64,000 bases of DNA from Tolypeutes matacus (GCA_026826555.1 JAKSZT010054569.1:2718258-2782257); one strand, 5' to 3'. Shown: positions 15,792 through 28,289, counted from the first letter of the stretch. The notes: generated by a model from the letters alone, not told the origin. Numbers and translations are program-made.

Positions 15792-18700
15792 TTAAAAACA
15801 AATCAATTTTATTGATACACATTTATAAAGCATACAATTCATCCAAAGTGTACAATCAATGGTATTTGGTATAATCACATAGTTGTGTGTTCATCACTTC
15901 AATCATTATTAGAGCATTTTCATTCTTTCAATAATGATAATAATAATCAAAAAGACAAACAAATAAACCAGAAATTTCTTCACCTCTCAATCTCTCTATG
16001 TTTCCCCTGCTGTACATAGCTGTTATTTCTGGCTATTCTTGTACAATTATTTATTTATTTATTAAGCATTTTCATTGAGATACATTCACATACCATATGA
16101 TATATCCAGGTATTTAATCAATGGCTTTTAGTATAATCACAACGTTGTGCACTCATCACCACAAAAAATTTTAGAATTATTTCATTACTACAAAAAGAAA
16201 AACTCCACACCCCTTAGCAGTTCTTTCCCAGCCCTACATAACCACTAATCTAATTTCACCTTTATAAATTGATTTATATTTACATTTTATATAAATGGAA
16301 TCATACAATATGTTACATAATATATTTAATTCATAGTAGAGAAATCATACAGTATTTGTCCTTTTGTGTCTGGCTTGCTTCACTCAACATAATGTCCTCC
16401 AGGTTCATCCATGTTGTCATATGCTTTACGACTTCATTTCTTCTTACAGCTGCATAATATTCCATCGTGTGAATAGACCACCTGTTTGTTTATCCATTCC
16501 TCTGTTGATGGACACCTGAGTTGTTTCCATCTTTTGGCAATGGTGAATAATGCCGTTATGAACATCAGTGCACAGATGTCTATTCATGTTACTGTTCTCA
16601 GTTCTTCTGGGTATTTACCCAGTAGTGGTCTTGCCAGGTCACATGGCAAGTCTATATTGAACTTCTTTAAGAACTGCCAAACAGTCCTCCACAGTGGCTG
16701 TACCATTCTACTTTTGCAGCAACAGTGAATAAGCATTCCTATCTCTCCACATCCTCTACAACATTTACAGTTTTCTGACTTTTTAATAGTGGCTAATCTA
16801 ATAGATGTGAAATGATAGTTTTGATTTGCATTTCCCTAACCATCAGTGATGTTGAACATTTTTTCATGTGTTTTTTTTTTTGTGTGTGTGTGTGTGCCGT
16901 TTGCATTTCTTCTTTGGATAAATGTCTATTCAAGTCTTTTGCCCATTTTTTAATTGGGTCATTTGTCTTTTTATTGTTGAGTTGTAACATCTTTTTATAT
17001 ATCCTGGATATTAAAACCTTATCATACATGTGATTTACAAATATTTTCTCCCTTTTCACCCTTTTCACAAAGTCCTTTGAGATGCAAAAGTGTTTAATTT
17101 TGAGGAGGTTCCATTTATTATTTTTTTCTTCTGTTGTGCATGCTTTGGGTGTCAGGTCCAAGAAACTGCCACCTATTGCAAGGCCATTAAGATGTTTCCC
17201 TGTATTTTCTTCTAGTAGTTTTATGGTCCTGGCTTTTATATTTAGATCTTTGATCCATTATGAGTTGATTCTTGTATAGGAGGTGAGATAGGGGTGCTCT
17301 TTCATTCTTTTGGTTATAGATATCCAGTTGTCCCAGCAACATTTGTTGAAGAGACTGTTTTTTCCCATTAACATCGACTTGGTAGGTTTGTCAAAAACTA
17401 GTTGATTGTATAGGTCAGGGTTTATTTCTGGACTCTCAATTCTTTTTCACTGATTGGTGTGCCTATCTTCACGACCACTGTAACTTTGTAATATAATTCA
17501 AGGAGTGAAATACCTCCCATGTTACTCTTCTTCTTTAGAATGCTTTTGGCTACTCAGGTGCACTTTCCCTTCCAAATGAGTTTAGTAATTGCCTTTTCTA
17601 TTTCTGTAAAATAGGCTGTTGGAATTTTGATTGGTATTGCATTGAATCTATAAATCAGTTTGGATAGGATTGACATCTTCATGATATTTATTCTTCCAAT
17701 CCATGAACATGGAATGTCTTTCCATTTGTTTAGGTCTTTTAAAATTTCTTTTAGCATTGCTTTGTAGTTTTCTGCAAATAGGTCCTGTACTTCTTTGGTT
17801 AAATTAACTCCTACATATTTGAGTCTTTTTGTTGCTATTGAAAATGGAATTTTTCTCCTGATTTCCTCTTCAGGTTGTTCAGTACTAGTGTACAAAAACA
17901 TTACTGATTTTTGCGTGTTGATCTTGTATCCTGCCACTTTGCTGAACTCATTTATTAGTTCAAGTAGTTTTCTTGTAGACATTTCAGCTTTTGGTTTTGT
18001 TGATTTTCTATATTGTTTTGTTGTTGTTATTGTTGTTCTCAATTTCATTTATTTCTGCTCTAATCTTTATTATTTCTTTCCTTCTGCTTGCTTTGGGATT
18101 GGTTTGCTGTACTTCTAGTTTCTCTAGTTGTTCAGTAAATCTTTGAATTTAGCGCTTTCTTCTTTTTTAATATAGGCATTTAGGGCTATAAATTTCCATC
18201 TCAAGATTGGCTTCACTGTATCCCATAAATTTTGATAAGTTGTGTTCACATGTTCATTTGTCTCAATATATTTACTGATTTTACTTGCAATTTCTTCTTT
18301 AAACCACTGATTATTTAGGAGTGTGTTGTCTAGCCTCCACACATTTGCAAATTTACCTCTTTCCTCTCTATTATTGATTTCCAGTTTCATTCCATTATAA
18401 TCTGAGAAGGTGCTTTGTATAATTTAAATCTTTCATATTTACTGAGAGCTGCATTGTGATCTAACATGTGGTCTATCTTGGAAAAAGATCCAGGGGTACT
18501 TGAGGAGAATGTATAACCCGCTGAGTTTGGATACAACATTCTATATATGTCTAACTTGTTTATCATATTGTTCAATTTCTCTGTTTCCTTGTTCATCTTC
18601 TATCTAGTTTTTCTATCTAATGATGTGAGTGGTGTGTTGAAGTCTTCAACGGTTATTGTAAAGATGTCTATTTCTCCCTTCAGTTTTGCCAGTTTGTCTC

Positions 18701-21015
18701 ATGTATTTTGGGCCACCCTGGTTAGGTGCATAGATAATTTATGACTGTTATATCTTCCTGGTGGACTGTCCCTTTTATTAATATATAATGGCCTTCTGTA
18801 TCTCTTATAACTTTTTTGCATTTAAAGTCTGTTTCGTCAGATACTGGTATACTACCCCTGTTCTTTTTTGGTTACTATTTGAGTGAAGTATTTTTTTCTA
18901 ACCTTTCACTTTCAGCCAGTTTGTATCCCTGGGTCTAAGGTGAGTCTCTTTTAAGCAGTATATGGGTGGCTCGTGGCTTTTTTATTTATTCTGTCAGCCT
19001 ATATCTTTTGATTGGGGAGTTTAATCCATTCACATTCAATGATATTACTGTAAATGCATTATTTACTTCCACCATTTTATTCTTTGGTTTTCATATGTCA
19101 TATCATATTTTGTCTTTTTACTCTTTTGGTCATCCTTTCTGCTATTCTTTCTTCTATATTCTCCTCTAAGCCTCTCTCCTATCTTTTTCTTTCAGGCTCT
19201 AAGTCTTCCTTTAATATTTCCTGTAAAGGTGGATTCTTTTTTAAGAACTCTCTTAGTTTCTGTATGCTTGTAAATATTTTATACTTACCTTCATATTTGA
19301 AGAACAATTTTTCTGGATAAAGAATTCTCAGCTGGCAGTTTTTCTCTTTCAGTATCCTAATTGTATCATACCACTGTCTTCCTGCCTCCATGGTTTCTGA
19401 TGAGAAATCTGCACTAAGTCTTTTTGGGTGTCCCTTGTATGTGATGGTTTGTTTCTCCTTTGCTGCTCTCAGAATTTTCTCTTTATCTTTGATATTTGAC
19501 ATTCTGAAAAGTATATGTCTTGGAGTAGGTCTATTTGAAATTATTCTGATCGGGGTACGCTGTGCTTCTTGGACATGTAAGTTCATTTCTTTGTTGAGAG
19601 TTGGGAAATTTTCAGCTATTATTTCCTCAAATACTCTTTCTGCCCCTTTTCCTTTCTCTTCTCCTTCTGGAATTCCCATAACATGTATGTTGTGGTATTT
19701 TGAATTGTCATTAAACTCCCTGAGCCCCTGCTCAATTTTTTCCATTCTTTTCTATCTCTGTTATTTTCTCTCTTCACTTTCAGCTGCTCTGTATTTGGTA
19801 TCTCTTATTCTTTCTTCTATCATTTCGAGTCTGCTGTTGTATGCCTCGGATGTGTTTTTTATCTCATCTAGTGTGTCTTTCATTCCCATGAGCTCTGGTA
19901 CTATTCTATTCAGGATTTCAAATTCTTCTTTGTGCTCAATATCTTCTTGATGTCATTCATCTCTTTAGCCATGTTGTCTTTCAATTCATTAATTTGATTT
20001 TGGAAATTTGTGTGAATCTCATCAATTAGTTGCCTCAAATACTGCTTCTCTTCTGGGACTGATATCTTTCTTTCCTTGGGCCATATCTTCCATTTTCTTA
20101 GTATGACTTGTAATTTTTGCTGATGTCTAGGCATCTGACTAGGATTGTAGTTTACTCAATGCTCAATTTCTCTCTCTTCTGTAGGGATTTTGTGGCTGGA
20201 GTGTATTACTGCTGCTCTTTGATCCTTGGTTCAACACCTGGATTGTTAGGATTGTCCCTACTAGTTGCTCAAAACTGGGCTCTGGACCCAGTAATGGGTT
20301 GCAGACCTGCTTCCTAGGGCTCTGGGGAGGGAGACTATAAAGGCCAGAAAAAGCCTCTGTTACTTATTTTTACTTTCCTAACGTGCACTTCCTTAGTCTG
20401 CCAGCAGGTGGCCCTCTTTGGCAGCCCTCTCAGTTCAATGCCAGGTTGGCATGTGTTTGCTGCAACACAGACTGGATCAATGTGATAGAGGCTCCTGTCT
20501 GGAAGAAATAATTCCACTCCCCTCTGCATCCTCATGAATAAGTCCCAATTAGTAGAGAGGGAGATTGGGAGGGTAGGATCTCTTTAGTCCTGAGCTTGTT
20601 CCCAACACAAACAATGGGGTGACCCCACCTAGCCTGGAAGGGCTCATGGAACACAGCACACCAAATCTGTGGTTCAAAAGCTGAGTCAGCCTTAGGCTGT
20701 GTCCATGTCTCTCCCTTTCCTGGGGAGGTGGATCCCTGCAGCCCCTTTTGACTGTAGCCACCAGCCCAGAGGCCTGAGAATTAAAAAATGTCTTTAGTGT
20801 GGGAGAGGGTGCCAGCAGTAGCAGCTGCCACTTTTAACTAAGAGTTTTGCAATTCTTTTCCTTTGTTCCTCTCTCTTCTGGGCAGTGTCCAGCCTTCCCC
20901 TGGTATCCTAAACCCTAGAAGATTTTTTCCAGGCCATTTCTGCCTGTCCTCTAGCTGTTTTTCTGGGAGGGAAGAGAGTCCCATGTCTTTCTCGTCCACT
21001 ATCTTCCCAGATGTC
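15792..21015 (-). mobile_element. Second nested L1 (5.2 kb), minus strand, RT core deleted
   Basis: It is bounded by an 8-bp repeat TTGATTTT at 15784-15791 and 21016-21023. The order on the minus strand is 5' UTR (about 20180-21015), ORF1 (pieces 19910-20134 and 19179-19745), ORF2 (about 16350-19080) and a 3' UTR of about 540 bp. Around 17980 the copy jumps from the equivalent of 11258 to that of 12228 in the first L1. About 1 kb is lost there, including the FVDD catalytic site. Its 3' UTR ends with the ACAACTATGTGATTATACC family signature also seen at 54950 and 56900. Confidence 0.88.
19179..19745 (-). pseudogene. L1 ORF1, C-terminal two thirds, open 188 codons
   Basis: The open frame covers MEKIEQGLREFNDNSK, MGIPEGEEKGKGAERVFEEI, HVQEAQRTPIRI, RHILFRMSNIKDKEKILRA, KEKNCQLRILYPEKLFF and a basic end EDLEPERKR. 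It is the best preserved ORF1 in the window. Its N-terminal coiled-coil part (19910-20134) is in another frame, so the protein is not intact. Confidence 0.85.
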
Positions 21016-21023
21016 TTGATTTT

Positions 21024-21276
21024 GCCAAGGGTGCCAGATACACTCAACAGGGAAAGATTAGTGTCTTCAAGAAACAGTGCAGAGAAAGCCAAGTAGCCAT
21101 ATGCAAAAGAATGAAAGTGGTTCTCCACACCCTGCACAAAAATTAACTCAAAATGAAGCAAAAACATAAATATAAGAACCAAAACTATAAAACTCCTAGG
21201 AAAAAAATAAGGAGCATCTTCAGGACCATGCATTTGATTTTGGTTTCTTAGACTTTACATCACAAGCACAAGCAAC

Positions 21277-21308
<32 letters not shown>

Positions 21309-21960
21309 GACAAATGGCACTCCATCAAAATTTTAAAAATTTGTGCATCAAAGGACTTTTTCATGAAAGTAAGAAGACAACCTAGAGAATGAGAGAAAAT
21401 ATTTGGAAACCTCATATCCAGTAAGGGTTTACTATCTGGAATATATAAAGAAATCCTACAACTCAGCAACAAAAAGACAAATAACCAAATTTAAAAATAG
21501 GCAAAAGACTTGAATAGGCATATCTCCAAAAAAGATAAAGAAATGTCTAAAAAGCACATGCTAAACATCATTAGCCATTAGGGAAATGCAAATCAAAACC
21601 ACAATGAGATACCATGTCACACCAACTAGATGGCTACTATGAAAAACAGAAAATAACAAGTGTTCAGGAAGATATAGAGAAATAGGAATACTCACTGATT
21701 GTTGATGGTAATGTAAAATGGTGCAGCCACAGTAGAAAACTTGGTTTGGTGGTTCCTCATAAAGTTAAGTATAGAAGTACTATATGACCCAGCAATCCCA
21801 CTTCTATGCATATACCCAAAAGAATTGAAAGCAGGGACTCAAACAGATAATTGCACACTGATGTTCATAAAGGCATTATTCACAATTGCCAAAAAGATGG
21901 AAGCAACCCAATGGTCCATCCACTGATGAATGGATGAACAAAAATGTGGTATATAAGTAC
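21024..21960 (+). pseudogene. Old L1 ORF2, C-terminal fragment
   Basis: The sequence reads CCAAGGGTGCCAGATACACT, TCTTCAAGAAACAGTG, then the conserved tail of L1 ORF2 (IPLLCIYPKELKAGTQTDNCTL at 21741-21926). A 28-A run at 21281-21308 has expanded inside it. It decays into the 3' UTR around 21960-22380. Confidence 0.75.
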
Positions 21961-22639
21961 AATGGAATATTTTTTTCTTACAATGGAATATTATTCAGCT
22001 ATAAATAGGAATGAAGTTCTGATACATGAGACAATATGGATAAACCTTAAAGACATCATGCTGAGTGAAATACAACACAAAAAGACAAATATTGTATGAC
22101 CTCACTGATATGAAATAATTAGAATAAGCAAATTCATAGAGTCAGAAACTAGAATACAGGTAACCAGGGATCATACTGGGAGTAGAGAATGGGAAATTAA
22201 TGCTTAATTGGTATAGAGTTTCCATTTGGGGTGGCAGAAAAGTTTTGGTAACGGATAAGGTGATGGTACAACATTGTGAATGCAATTAACACTTCTGAAT
22301 TATATGTTTGCATGGGGTTAAAACGGGCTATTTTAGGTTGTATATGTAGGCATTACTAGAATAAAAATTTAAAAACAAAACATAAGACCATACAACACAG
22401 TGAACCTTAATGTAAACTATGCGCTATAGGTAATAGTATAAATATAATAATATTGTTTCATCAATTGTAACAAAAGTATCATGTTAATGCAAAATGTTAA
22501 TAATAGGGGAAAGCTGGGGGGGGGGGAGGGTATTGGGACTTCTGTATCTTCTGCATGATTTTTCTGTAAACCTACAACATCTCTATTTTTAAAAAATTTT
22601 AAGTAATTTTTTAAAAAGCAAAGGAATAATTTATGCCAC

Positions 22640-22800
22640 CAGCCAGCCCCAAAACACCACAGTCTTGGGGGAGAAAGCATTGTCTTGCTGTTGCCTTGAT
22701 TTTAGACTTCTGGCCTCAAAACCATGAACCAATAAATTCCTGTTGTTTTTTTTTTAAGCCAACCCATTTGTTTTAGCAGCTGGGCATCTAAGACACTGCT
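22640..22800 (+). repeat. MaLR/LTR-like fragment, 3' part
   Basis: The order TTGATTTTAGACTTCTGGCC, 'ACCATGAACCAATAAATTCC', TTTTAAGCCAACCCATTTG and AGCAGCTGGGCATCTAAGAC matches the 3' portion of a common mammalian repeat ending in 'AAGCCACCCAGTTTGTGG'. The neighbour at 22920-23320 ends the same way. The family name is inferred. Confidence 0.4.
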
Positions 22801-22919
22801 TAATGTTGTAGGGCCCCCTTCCTCCCTTCAGGTCCAAGAAGTCTTGGTGGGTGATTAGAGAGTTCCTCTTTGTAGGAACTGACCAATGAAGTGAAAATGG
22901 CAGATACTGACACTTGAGT

Positions 22920-23320
22920 TTGTCCAGTGTAGTAGGCTGAATAATGGACTTCCAAAGCTACCAGATCCTAATCCCTGGACTGTAAATATTACCTTCCAAG
23001 GAAAAGGGGTCTTTGCAGATGTGATTATATTAAGGTTGTTGACCTAGGATGTTACCCAGAAGAAGAGGCAAAGTGACCACAGAGGTAAAGACTGGAGTGA
23101 CATGGCCTCAGTCAAAGGATGCTGGCAGCCACCCCAGGCTGGTGGAGGTGAGAAATGGGTTCTCCCTGGAGTCTCCAGAGAGAGTGCTACCCTGCTGGCT
23201 CCTTGCTTTCTGCCCAGTGAAACTGATTTCAGACTTCTGTCCTTTAGAGCTGGGAGAGAAAGCATTTCTAAGCCACCCAGTTTCTGGTATTTTGTTGCAG
23301 CAGCCACAGGAGACTAACAT
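22920..23320 (+). repeat. LTR-like interspersed repeat, near complete
   Basis: It starts 'AGTAGGCTGAATAATGGACT', contains TTTGCAGATGTGATTATATT and ACTTCTGTCCTTTAGAGCTG, and ends AAGCCACCCAGTTTCTGG...AGGAGACTAAC. This is the order of a familiar placental repeat that I take to be an LTR of the MaLR type. The ORFs here (23044-23348) lie in both strands of the repeat and are not genes. Confidence 0.4.
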
Positions 23321-23379
23321 GCCCAGTAAGGCAGTCCCCACCACTTAGCTACATTGAGTTTCCAAGCAGCTTTTCAGGG

Positions 23380-25430
23380 TTCCAGTCTCGAAACATGAAC
23401 AGACAGCCAAGGATCACCAAATGCTTGAGAAAAAAGCCTAATTTAAAGAAAATAAACATACCAAAAGGAACTTGGAGGCAGAAAAAATATAGAGAAACTA
23501 AAGAGCACTTATAAAAATTATAATATCCCCAGAAAGATGAATTGTTGCAACCATAAATCAAAGACCAAAAGTTTTTGAAATGCAGGCTGTTGGAAATAAG
23601 ACATGATGATACAGCCCTCAAGGAAGTGGAGGGTGACTCCCCATTTCTCAAACGTGGGCTCCGTATAATGACTTCCTTTCAAATAGCAAACTGTGGAAAG
23701 GGGGTACAAAGAGAAGCCTGACAGTGGAGAAACCTGACAAAGTAGCTCAACCAGGCGACCAAGATCAACGTCAAGACTGCCCTTGATAAGAGTTGAGGTA
23801 AATGGTATTTCACTTCTGTGGTCTTCCTCCCCAAATCCATAATCCTAGTCTGACCAGGAGACGAACACTAGACAAATCCCAACTGAGAGACATTCAACAA
23901 AATACCTGAGTATTCCTTATAACAAGGAATCTGAGAAACTAGCACAGTCTAGAGGAGCCCAAGAAGGGATGACAACTAAATGAAACATGGGATCCTGGAT
24001 GGGGGCCTGGGTCAGAAAAAGGACATCAGGGAAATCTGAGGAAATCTGAATAACGTAAGGATTTAGTTAGTAATAGCTAAACAACTTAAAAATTAAATAA
24101 TAACTAAATCAAAACAAAATATTGGTTCATTAATTGTAACACTGTTAACAAATGCTAAAATTAGGGGCAGCTGGTTGCAGAGTGAATGGGAATTATCTGT
24201 ACCATCTTCACAATTTTTCTGTAACTCTGAAACTGCTGTAAAAATCAAAGATGATTTTTCTAAAACATGATAGAAAAACATGTAAAGGTTGGAAGACAGA
24301 TCTGATTAAATCTTCTAGAAAATAAGACAACTATAATACAGCGATAGGATATAGAAAAGAAAAGTAAGAGGGTTAGACCAATAAATCCAATTAGCTGACA
24401 AATAAGAGTCCCAGAAAGAATGAACAGAGGAAATGAATAAAATTATCAAAGAAATAATTCAAAAAGCTTTCCCAGAATGGAAGGATATAAATTTTCCAAG
24501 TAAAAGCATCCACAAAGTGCCAAGCACCATGGATAAAAAGAGCCACATAAGAGCGCTTCATCGTGAAATTTCAGATCCATGACAAAGAAAAATCCTGCAA
24601 GCTTCCAAGGAGAAAAACAAATTTAATTAATTAATAGTAAAAGCGGTCACAGATAAAAGAGATAGAATCCAACTGGCGTCAGATTTCTCAACATAGAAAA
24701 CACAAGAAGACAACGGAAGGATGTCCTCAAAATCCTGAAAGCCTTGCATTGAGATATTGTCTTAAGATGGGGGGATTACCATAAAGAGGCCCCTTTCTGA
24801 CCAGGCTGAACGATGTGAGCAAGAGACCTTGGTTTTTCAAGCCCCTGAGATTTGGCTTAACTTTAGTATGGTGCATGAATCAGCATCCCCTGGGAAATTG
24901 CTAAACATGTAACTCCTCAGCCACTACCTCACACCTAATGCAACAGAACTTCTCGGTGCAGGGCCCAGCGATCCGTGTTTTAACAAGTTCTCTAGGCGAT
25001 TGTGACGTGCACCAAAGTTAGAAAAGCTATCCATATAGAGAAAGTAATTTAAGTAATACCCAGTCATACTGACCACAGGCATAGCCTGTGACTCAGCAAG
25101 TCTCCTTCTAGGTGTCTGCATTAGAGAGAGTTTGACACAGACTTGGGTAAGAATGTTCATTTGCACCAGTGTTTATAAGATGGAAAAAGCAGAAACGTCC
25201 CAACTTTCCCTCAAGTGGGGGGATGGAAAAATAAACTGGTTTATTCATATTATGGAAAACTGTGATAAAAGAACACACTAAAACTATATGCATCGACATG
25301 GATACATCTCCAAATGTGGAAAAAGCAAGTTGCAGAAAGGATATATAAGGTAGAATACAATTTATGTATAATTTTGTAATATAAAAATAATAGTCTATAG
25401 TCTCGATTTATTATTATTTGTGCTTTCACC
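23380..25430 (+). repeat. Ancient L1/HAL1-like fragments
   Basis: Several blocks read as decayed LINE ORF1 and 3' UTR. An L1 3' tail at 24110-24260 has TCATTAATTGTAACACTG and TTTTTCTGTAACTCTGAAAC. ORF1-like DNA at 24380-24760 has AAAGCTTTCCCAGAATGGAA and AAGCCTTGCATTGAG. A 3' end lies at 25080-25430 (AAGAATGTTCATTTGCACC, ATGGATACATCTCCAAATG). No open frame remains. Limits and subfamilies are not resolved by eye. Confidence 0.5.
24850..25020 (+). repeat. MER5-like hAT fragment
   Basis: The stretch GCATGAATCAGCATCCCCTG, 'AACAAGTTCTCTAGGCGATTG' and GTGACGTGCACCAAAGTT follows the internal order of MER5-type elements (ATCAGAATCACC..., AACAAGTTCCCAGGTGAT...). It is strongly degraded and is inserted in, or fused to, the surrounding LINE fragments. 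Confidence 0.4.
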
Positions 25431-25621
25431 TATTGTAAAAGGAAATGCACAAACATACATGGGAATGATATATTCTAACTTCACTAGAGAGGAGGGAGGA
25501 GAAATAGCAGAGGATGCAGCTTACCTGTATTTTACTTCTTCAAAAAGAGAGGTACAACTGACACAAATAGGGCAAAATATTAACATCCAGATACATAGGT
25601 CTCTGCTATATTACCACCTTT

Positions 25622-25652
25622 ACTTTTTTTTTTTTTTTTTGGGGGGGGGGGG
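25622..25652 (+). repeat. Homopolymer junction T(n)G(n)
   Basis: A run of about 19 T is followed directly by about 12 G. It may be the tail of a retroposed copy that mutated, or a length error in the assembly. Similar A-to-G junctions occur at 41780-41802. Confidence 0.8.
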
Positions 25653-26733
25653 TAGGGTGTCATTTTTGTGAGCCATTTACTCCCTAGTATCTTTTTAAAG
25701 TTTAAATTGTTTCATAATTAAAGCTTTTAAACTAAAGAAACATAAATAATTCCAGATACGAATAAGTGCGATGAAGGTGAAAAAGCAAAGTGAGGGAGAT
25801 AAAGAGTGTGAGGAAGGAGGGGCCAGAGGAGAGTGCCTTTTTAGGAAAGATGGTCAGGAAGGCTTCTTGGAGGAGGTGACTCTTCAACTCATGAATGACA
25901 GAAAGAGCAACCCATGTACCGATCTGAGGGAAAGGCTTTGCAGGAGGGGAGAGATGGGGTGGAAAGGGCCAGAGGCAGGAATAAGAGCAGCTTGTTTGAG
26001 GAATGAAAGCAGGTCTTCCTGGCTGGAGCTGAGTGAGCAGAGCGGTGCATGTGGATGAGATGGAAGACGTGGGCAAGAGACAGTGTAGGGCCTGGGCGCC
26101 CAGGTTGAAGAATGTGGGCTCCATCCTGAGCACAAGGGGATGGTAGTGGAGGGCTGTTAAGTGGAAGTGTGACTTGTTTTTAAAAGATCACTCCAGCTGC
26201 CATTGAAAATAGACTAGAGGGGGCAGGGGAAAACGGGAAGCCAGTGAGCAAAAATGCTGTACATTTGCAGGGGAGAAATGAGAGGGGCTTGGCTTAGCAG
26301 TAGCAATGGAAGTAGTGGGAAGTGTTCAGATTCAAGATCTATCTCGAAAGCAGAGTGACCAGGGCTTGCTGAATGGCGAGTGTGGGAAAGCTTGAAACTA
26401 GGAACGGCTCTGATGCTTGTGGCTTGAGCCAATGGATGGATGGCAGTGCCACCAAAGTGGGCAGGAATGGGGCAGGACATGGCTTAGGGGCAGAGAGAGA
26501 TCTGTTTGGACATTCTAACTTGGGTTTGCCTACTACCAGGCAAGTGGAGATGTTGAGTAAGCATTTGATATTATAAGACTGCAAGAGACCACGGCATCTG
26601 CTGACTGGACATCTGAATATAATACAGGGACTTTGGGCTCCCATTTTTCCTAAGAGAGTGCCCACACCTGGAGGCAACTTCCACCTTCGGGTTATGAATA
26701 AAGAAAAGTAAAATTTAACATTAAAAACAATGA

Positions 26734-27170
26734 TCGTTGGGAAACGGATGTGGCTTAAGTGATTGGGCTCCCATCTACCATATAGGAGGTCCAGGGTTCA
26801 ATTCTTGGGGCCTCCTGGTGAAAGGCAAGCTGGCCCGTGCAGGAGTGCTGGCCCACACGGAGTGCTGGTCTGCACAGGAGAACTGGCCCACGCAGGAGAG
26901 CTGGCCCAGCAGAGAGCTGGCGCAGCAAGATAATGCAACAAAAAAGAGACACAGAGGAGACAATAAGAGACACAGCAGACCAGGGAGCTGAGGTGGTGCA
27001 AGAGATTGAGCGCCTCTCTCCCATTCCAAAGGTTCCAGGATTGATTCCCGGTGCCACCTAAAGAGAAGACAAGCAGATACAGAACACAGAGAGAGCAGAC
27101 AGCAAACACAAAAACAATGGGGGGAGAGGGGGAGAAAAAAATAAATAAAATAAATCTTAAAAAAAAAAAA
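26734..27170 (+). mobile_element. Dimeric DAS-SINE
   Basis: The first unit begins GGGAAACGGATGTGGCTTAA and has GGGTTCAATTC. A linker of repeated 'GCTGGCCC' units follows (about 26828-26930), then a second tRNA-like unit (AGCTGAGGTGGTGCAAGAG ... GGATTGATTCCCGG) and an A tail. The flanking duplication is AAAAACAATGAT at 26724-26733 and AAAACACTGAT at 27171-27181, with one mismatch. The same composite occurs at 56339 and, inverted, at 45323. The ORFs here are shadows. Confidence 0.9.
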
Positions 27171-27224
27171 AAAACACTGATAGCAAGTCCAGTTAGCACA
27201 ATTGGTGGTTTAAAAGCCCTTTCA

Positions 27225-27325
27225 GGGGAGTAGGTGTAGTTCAATGGCTGAGCGCCTGCCTCCCATTCACAGGGTCCTGGGTTCAATCCCCGGTTCCTCC
27301 TTTAAAAAATTAAAAAATAAAAAAT
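27225..27325 (+). mobile_element. DAS-SINE
   Basis: GGGAGTAGGTGTAGTTCAAT opens the body and GGGTTCAATCCCCGG is the B-box-like core. The tail is built of TAAAAAAT units. The 13-bp duplication AAAAGCCCTTTCA at 27212-27224 and 27326-27338 is exact. Confidence 0.93.
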
Positions 27326-27864
27326 AAAAGCCCTTTCATCAGATTGTTATACTCCTTAATTCAAACATTAAAAATAGCAGTTTAATCAGCAACCACTTTT
27401 GCTACATCTGTAATTTCAGGTAGAACAACTCGATCTAGTACCCAGAGGAGCAGAATGGAATATTTAAAATATTTGTTTTTATTCGATTTTGTGTGCTTTA
27501 GTGCAAAGCTTTGGACCTTGTTGCTCCTATTTAGGACAGGCTTATAGGTGATTAAAGAACCATCCGGCATTCAAAATTACTGTAAGATTGCTAGATAAAA
27601 TAAAAATGACCACTTAAAACTGAATTTCGGATAAATGACAATTAACATATTTATCTAGAAATTATATGTTGTTTATATGAAATCCAAATTTAACTTGATA
27701 TCCTGTATTTTTATTTACTAAATCTGGCACTCCTACTTCCCTGAAATTATCAAAGTTCTATGATAAACACCACTTCTTGCTCCCTTAATCTCAAAACCAA
27801 GAAAATTAAAATCTATTTTCAGTCTATATACTGGTTTCCTCAACACATACTATGATCTGTCAGT

Positions 27865-27919
<55 letters not shown>
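27865..27919 (+). repeat. (TCTA)n tetranucleotide microsatellite
   Basis: About thirteen uninterrupted TCTA units in ALK intron 26. A run this long and pure is likely to vary in length between individuals. Confidence 0.97.
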
Positions 27920-28289
27920 GACAGGCATAAAATATATAGCTGGAACTCTCTAGTCCTTGCAGCCAGGTTCTTGGAGAGCAGGAAGGTCACCATACAGAGA
28001 GGAATAGCATATATGGCAGGCTATTTTAGAGGATGCAAAATATGTGGCAGGCAATTTGTAGGTAGTGGAATCAAGAGATCTGATAATGCATTCCAATCTG
28101 TCTAAAATCAGTTTCATAGTATCCTCTGCTTTAGCTTCTTGCTTGAAAATATGGAAAATATCTCTGTCTAATCCCCCTCACAGGAGTCTTTGGAATTTCA
28201 TCAAGATGAGGCTGATGAAAGCACTTGTTCCTTAGAAGACAGGGGAGTTACAGTTTTCTAAAATTTTTGTGGTAATATTTATGAACATC

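Larger units (their letters stand above)
3765..22620 (+). mobile_element. Old L1 element, split by two nested L1s
   Basis: This is one + strand L1 read in three blocks. The 5' region and ORF1 lie at about 3765-6480. The first ORF2 block is 6921-9383. Short ORF2 pieces follow at 15557-15791, and the ORF2 end with the 3' UTR lies at 21024-22620. Blocks 1 and 2 rejoin across the insert 9384-15541 within the motif CCAACAGCCATCTTT. Blocks 2 and 3 rejoin across 15792-21015 within TTGATTTT. Many stops and frameshifts show that it is dead and much older than its inserts. The 5' limit (3765) is the least certain. DAS-SINEs sit in it at 6074 and 8012. Confidence 0.75.

Noticed and set aside
22920..23320. 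Possible endogenous retrovirus
   Set aside because: Only LTR-like 3' wording is visible, with no gag, pol or env reading nearby; it is listed as an LTR-like repeat with low confidence.
26755..27286. Overlapping ORFs up to 162 codons on both strands
   Set aside because: They lie in DAS-SINE units and their linker. The same ORFs recur at 45385-45745 and 56287-56793, as expected from copies of one repeat.
27865..27919. Regular repeat considered as CRISPR-like array
   Set aside because: It is a simple TCTA microsatellite with no spacers, in a mammalian intron.
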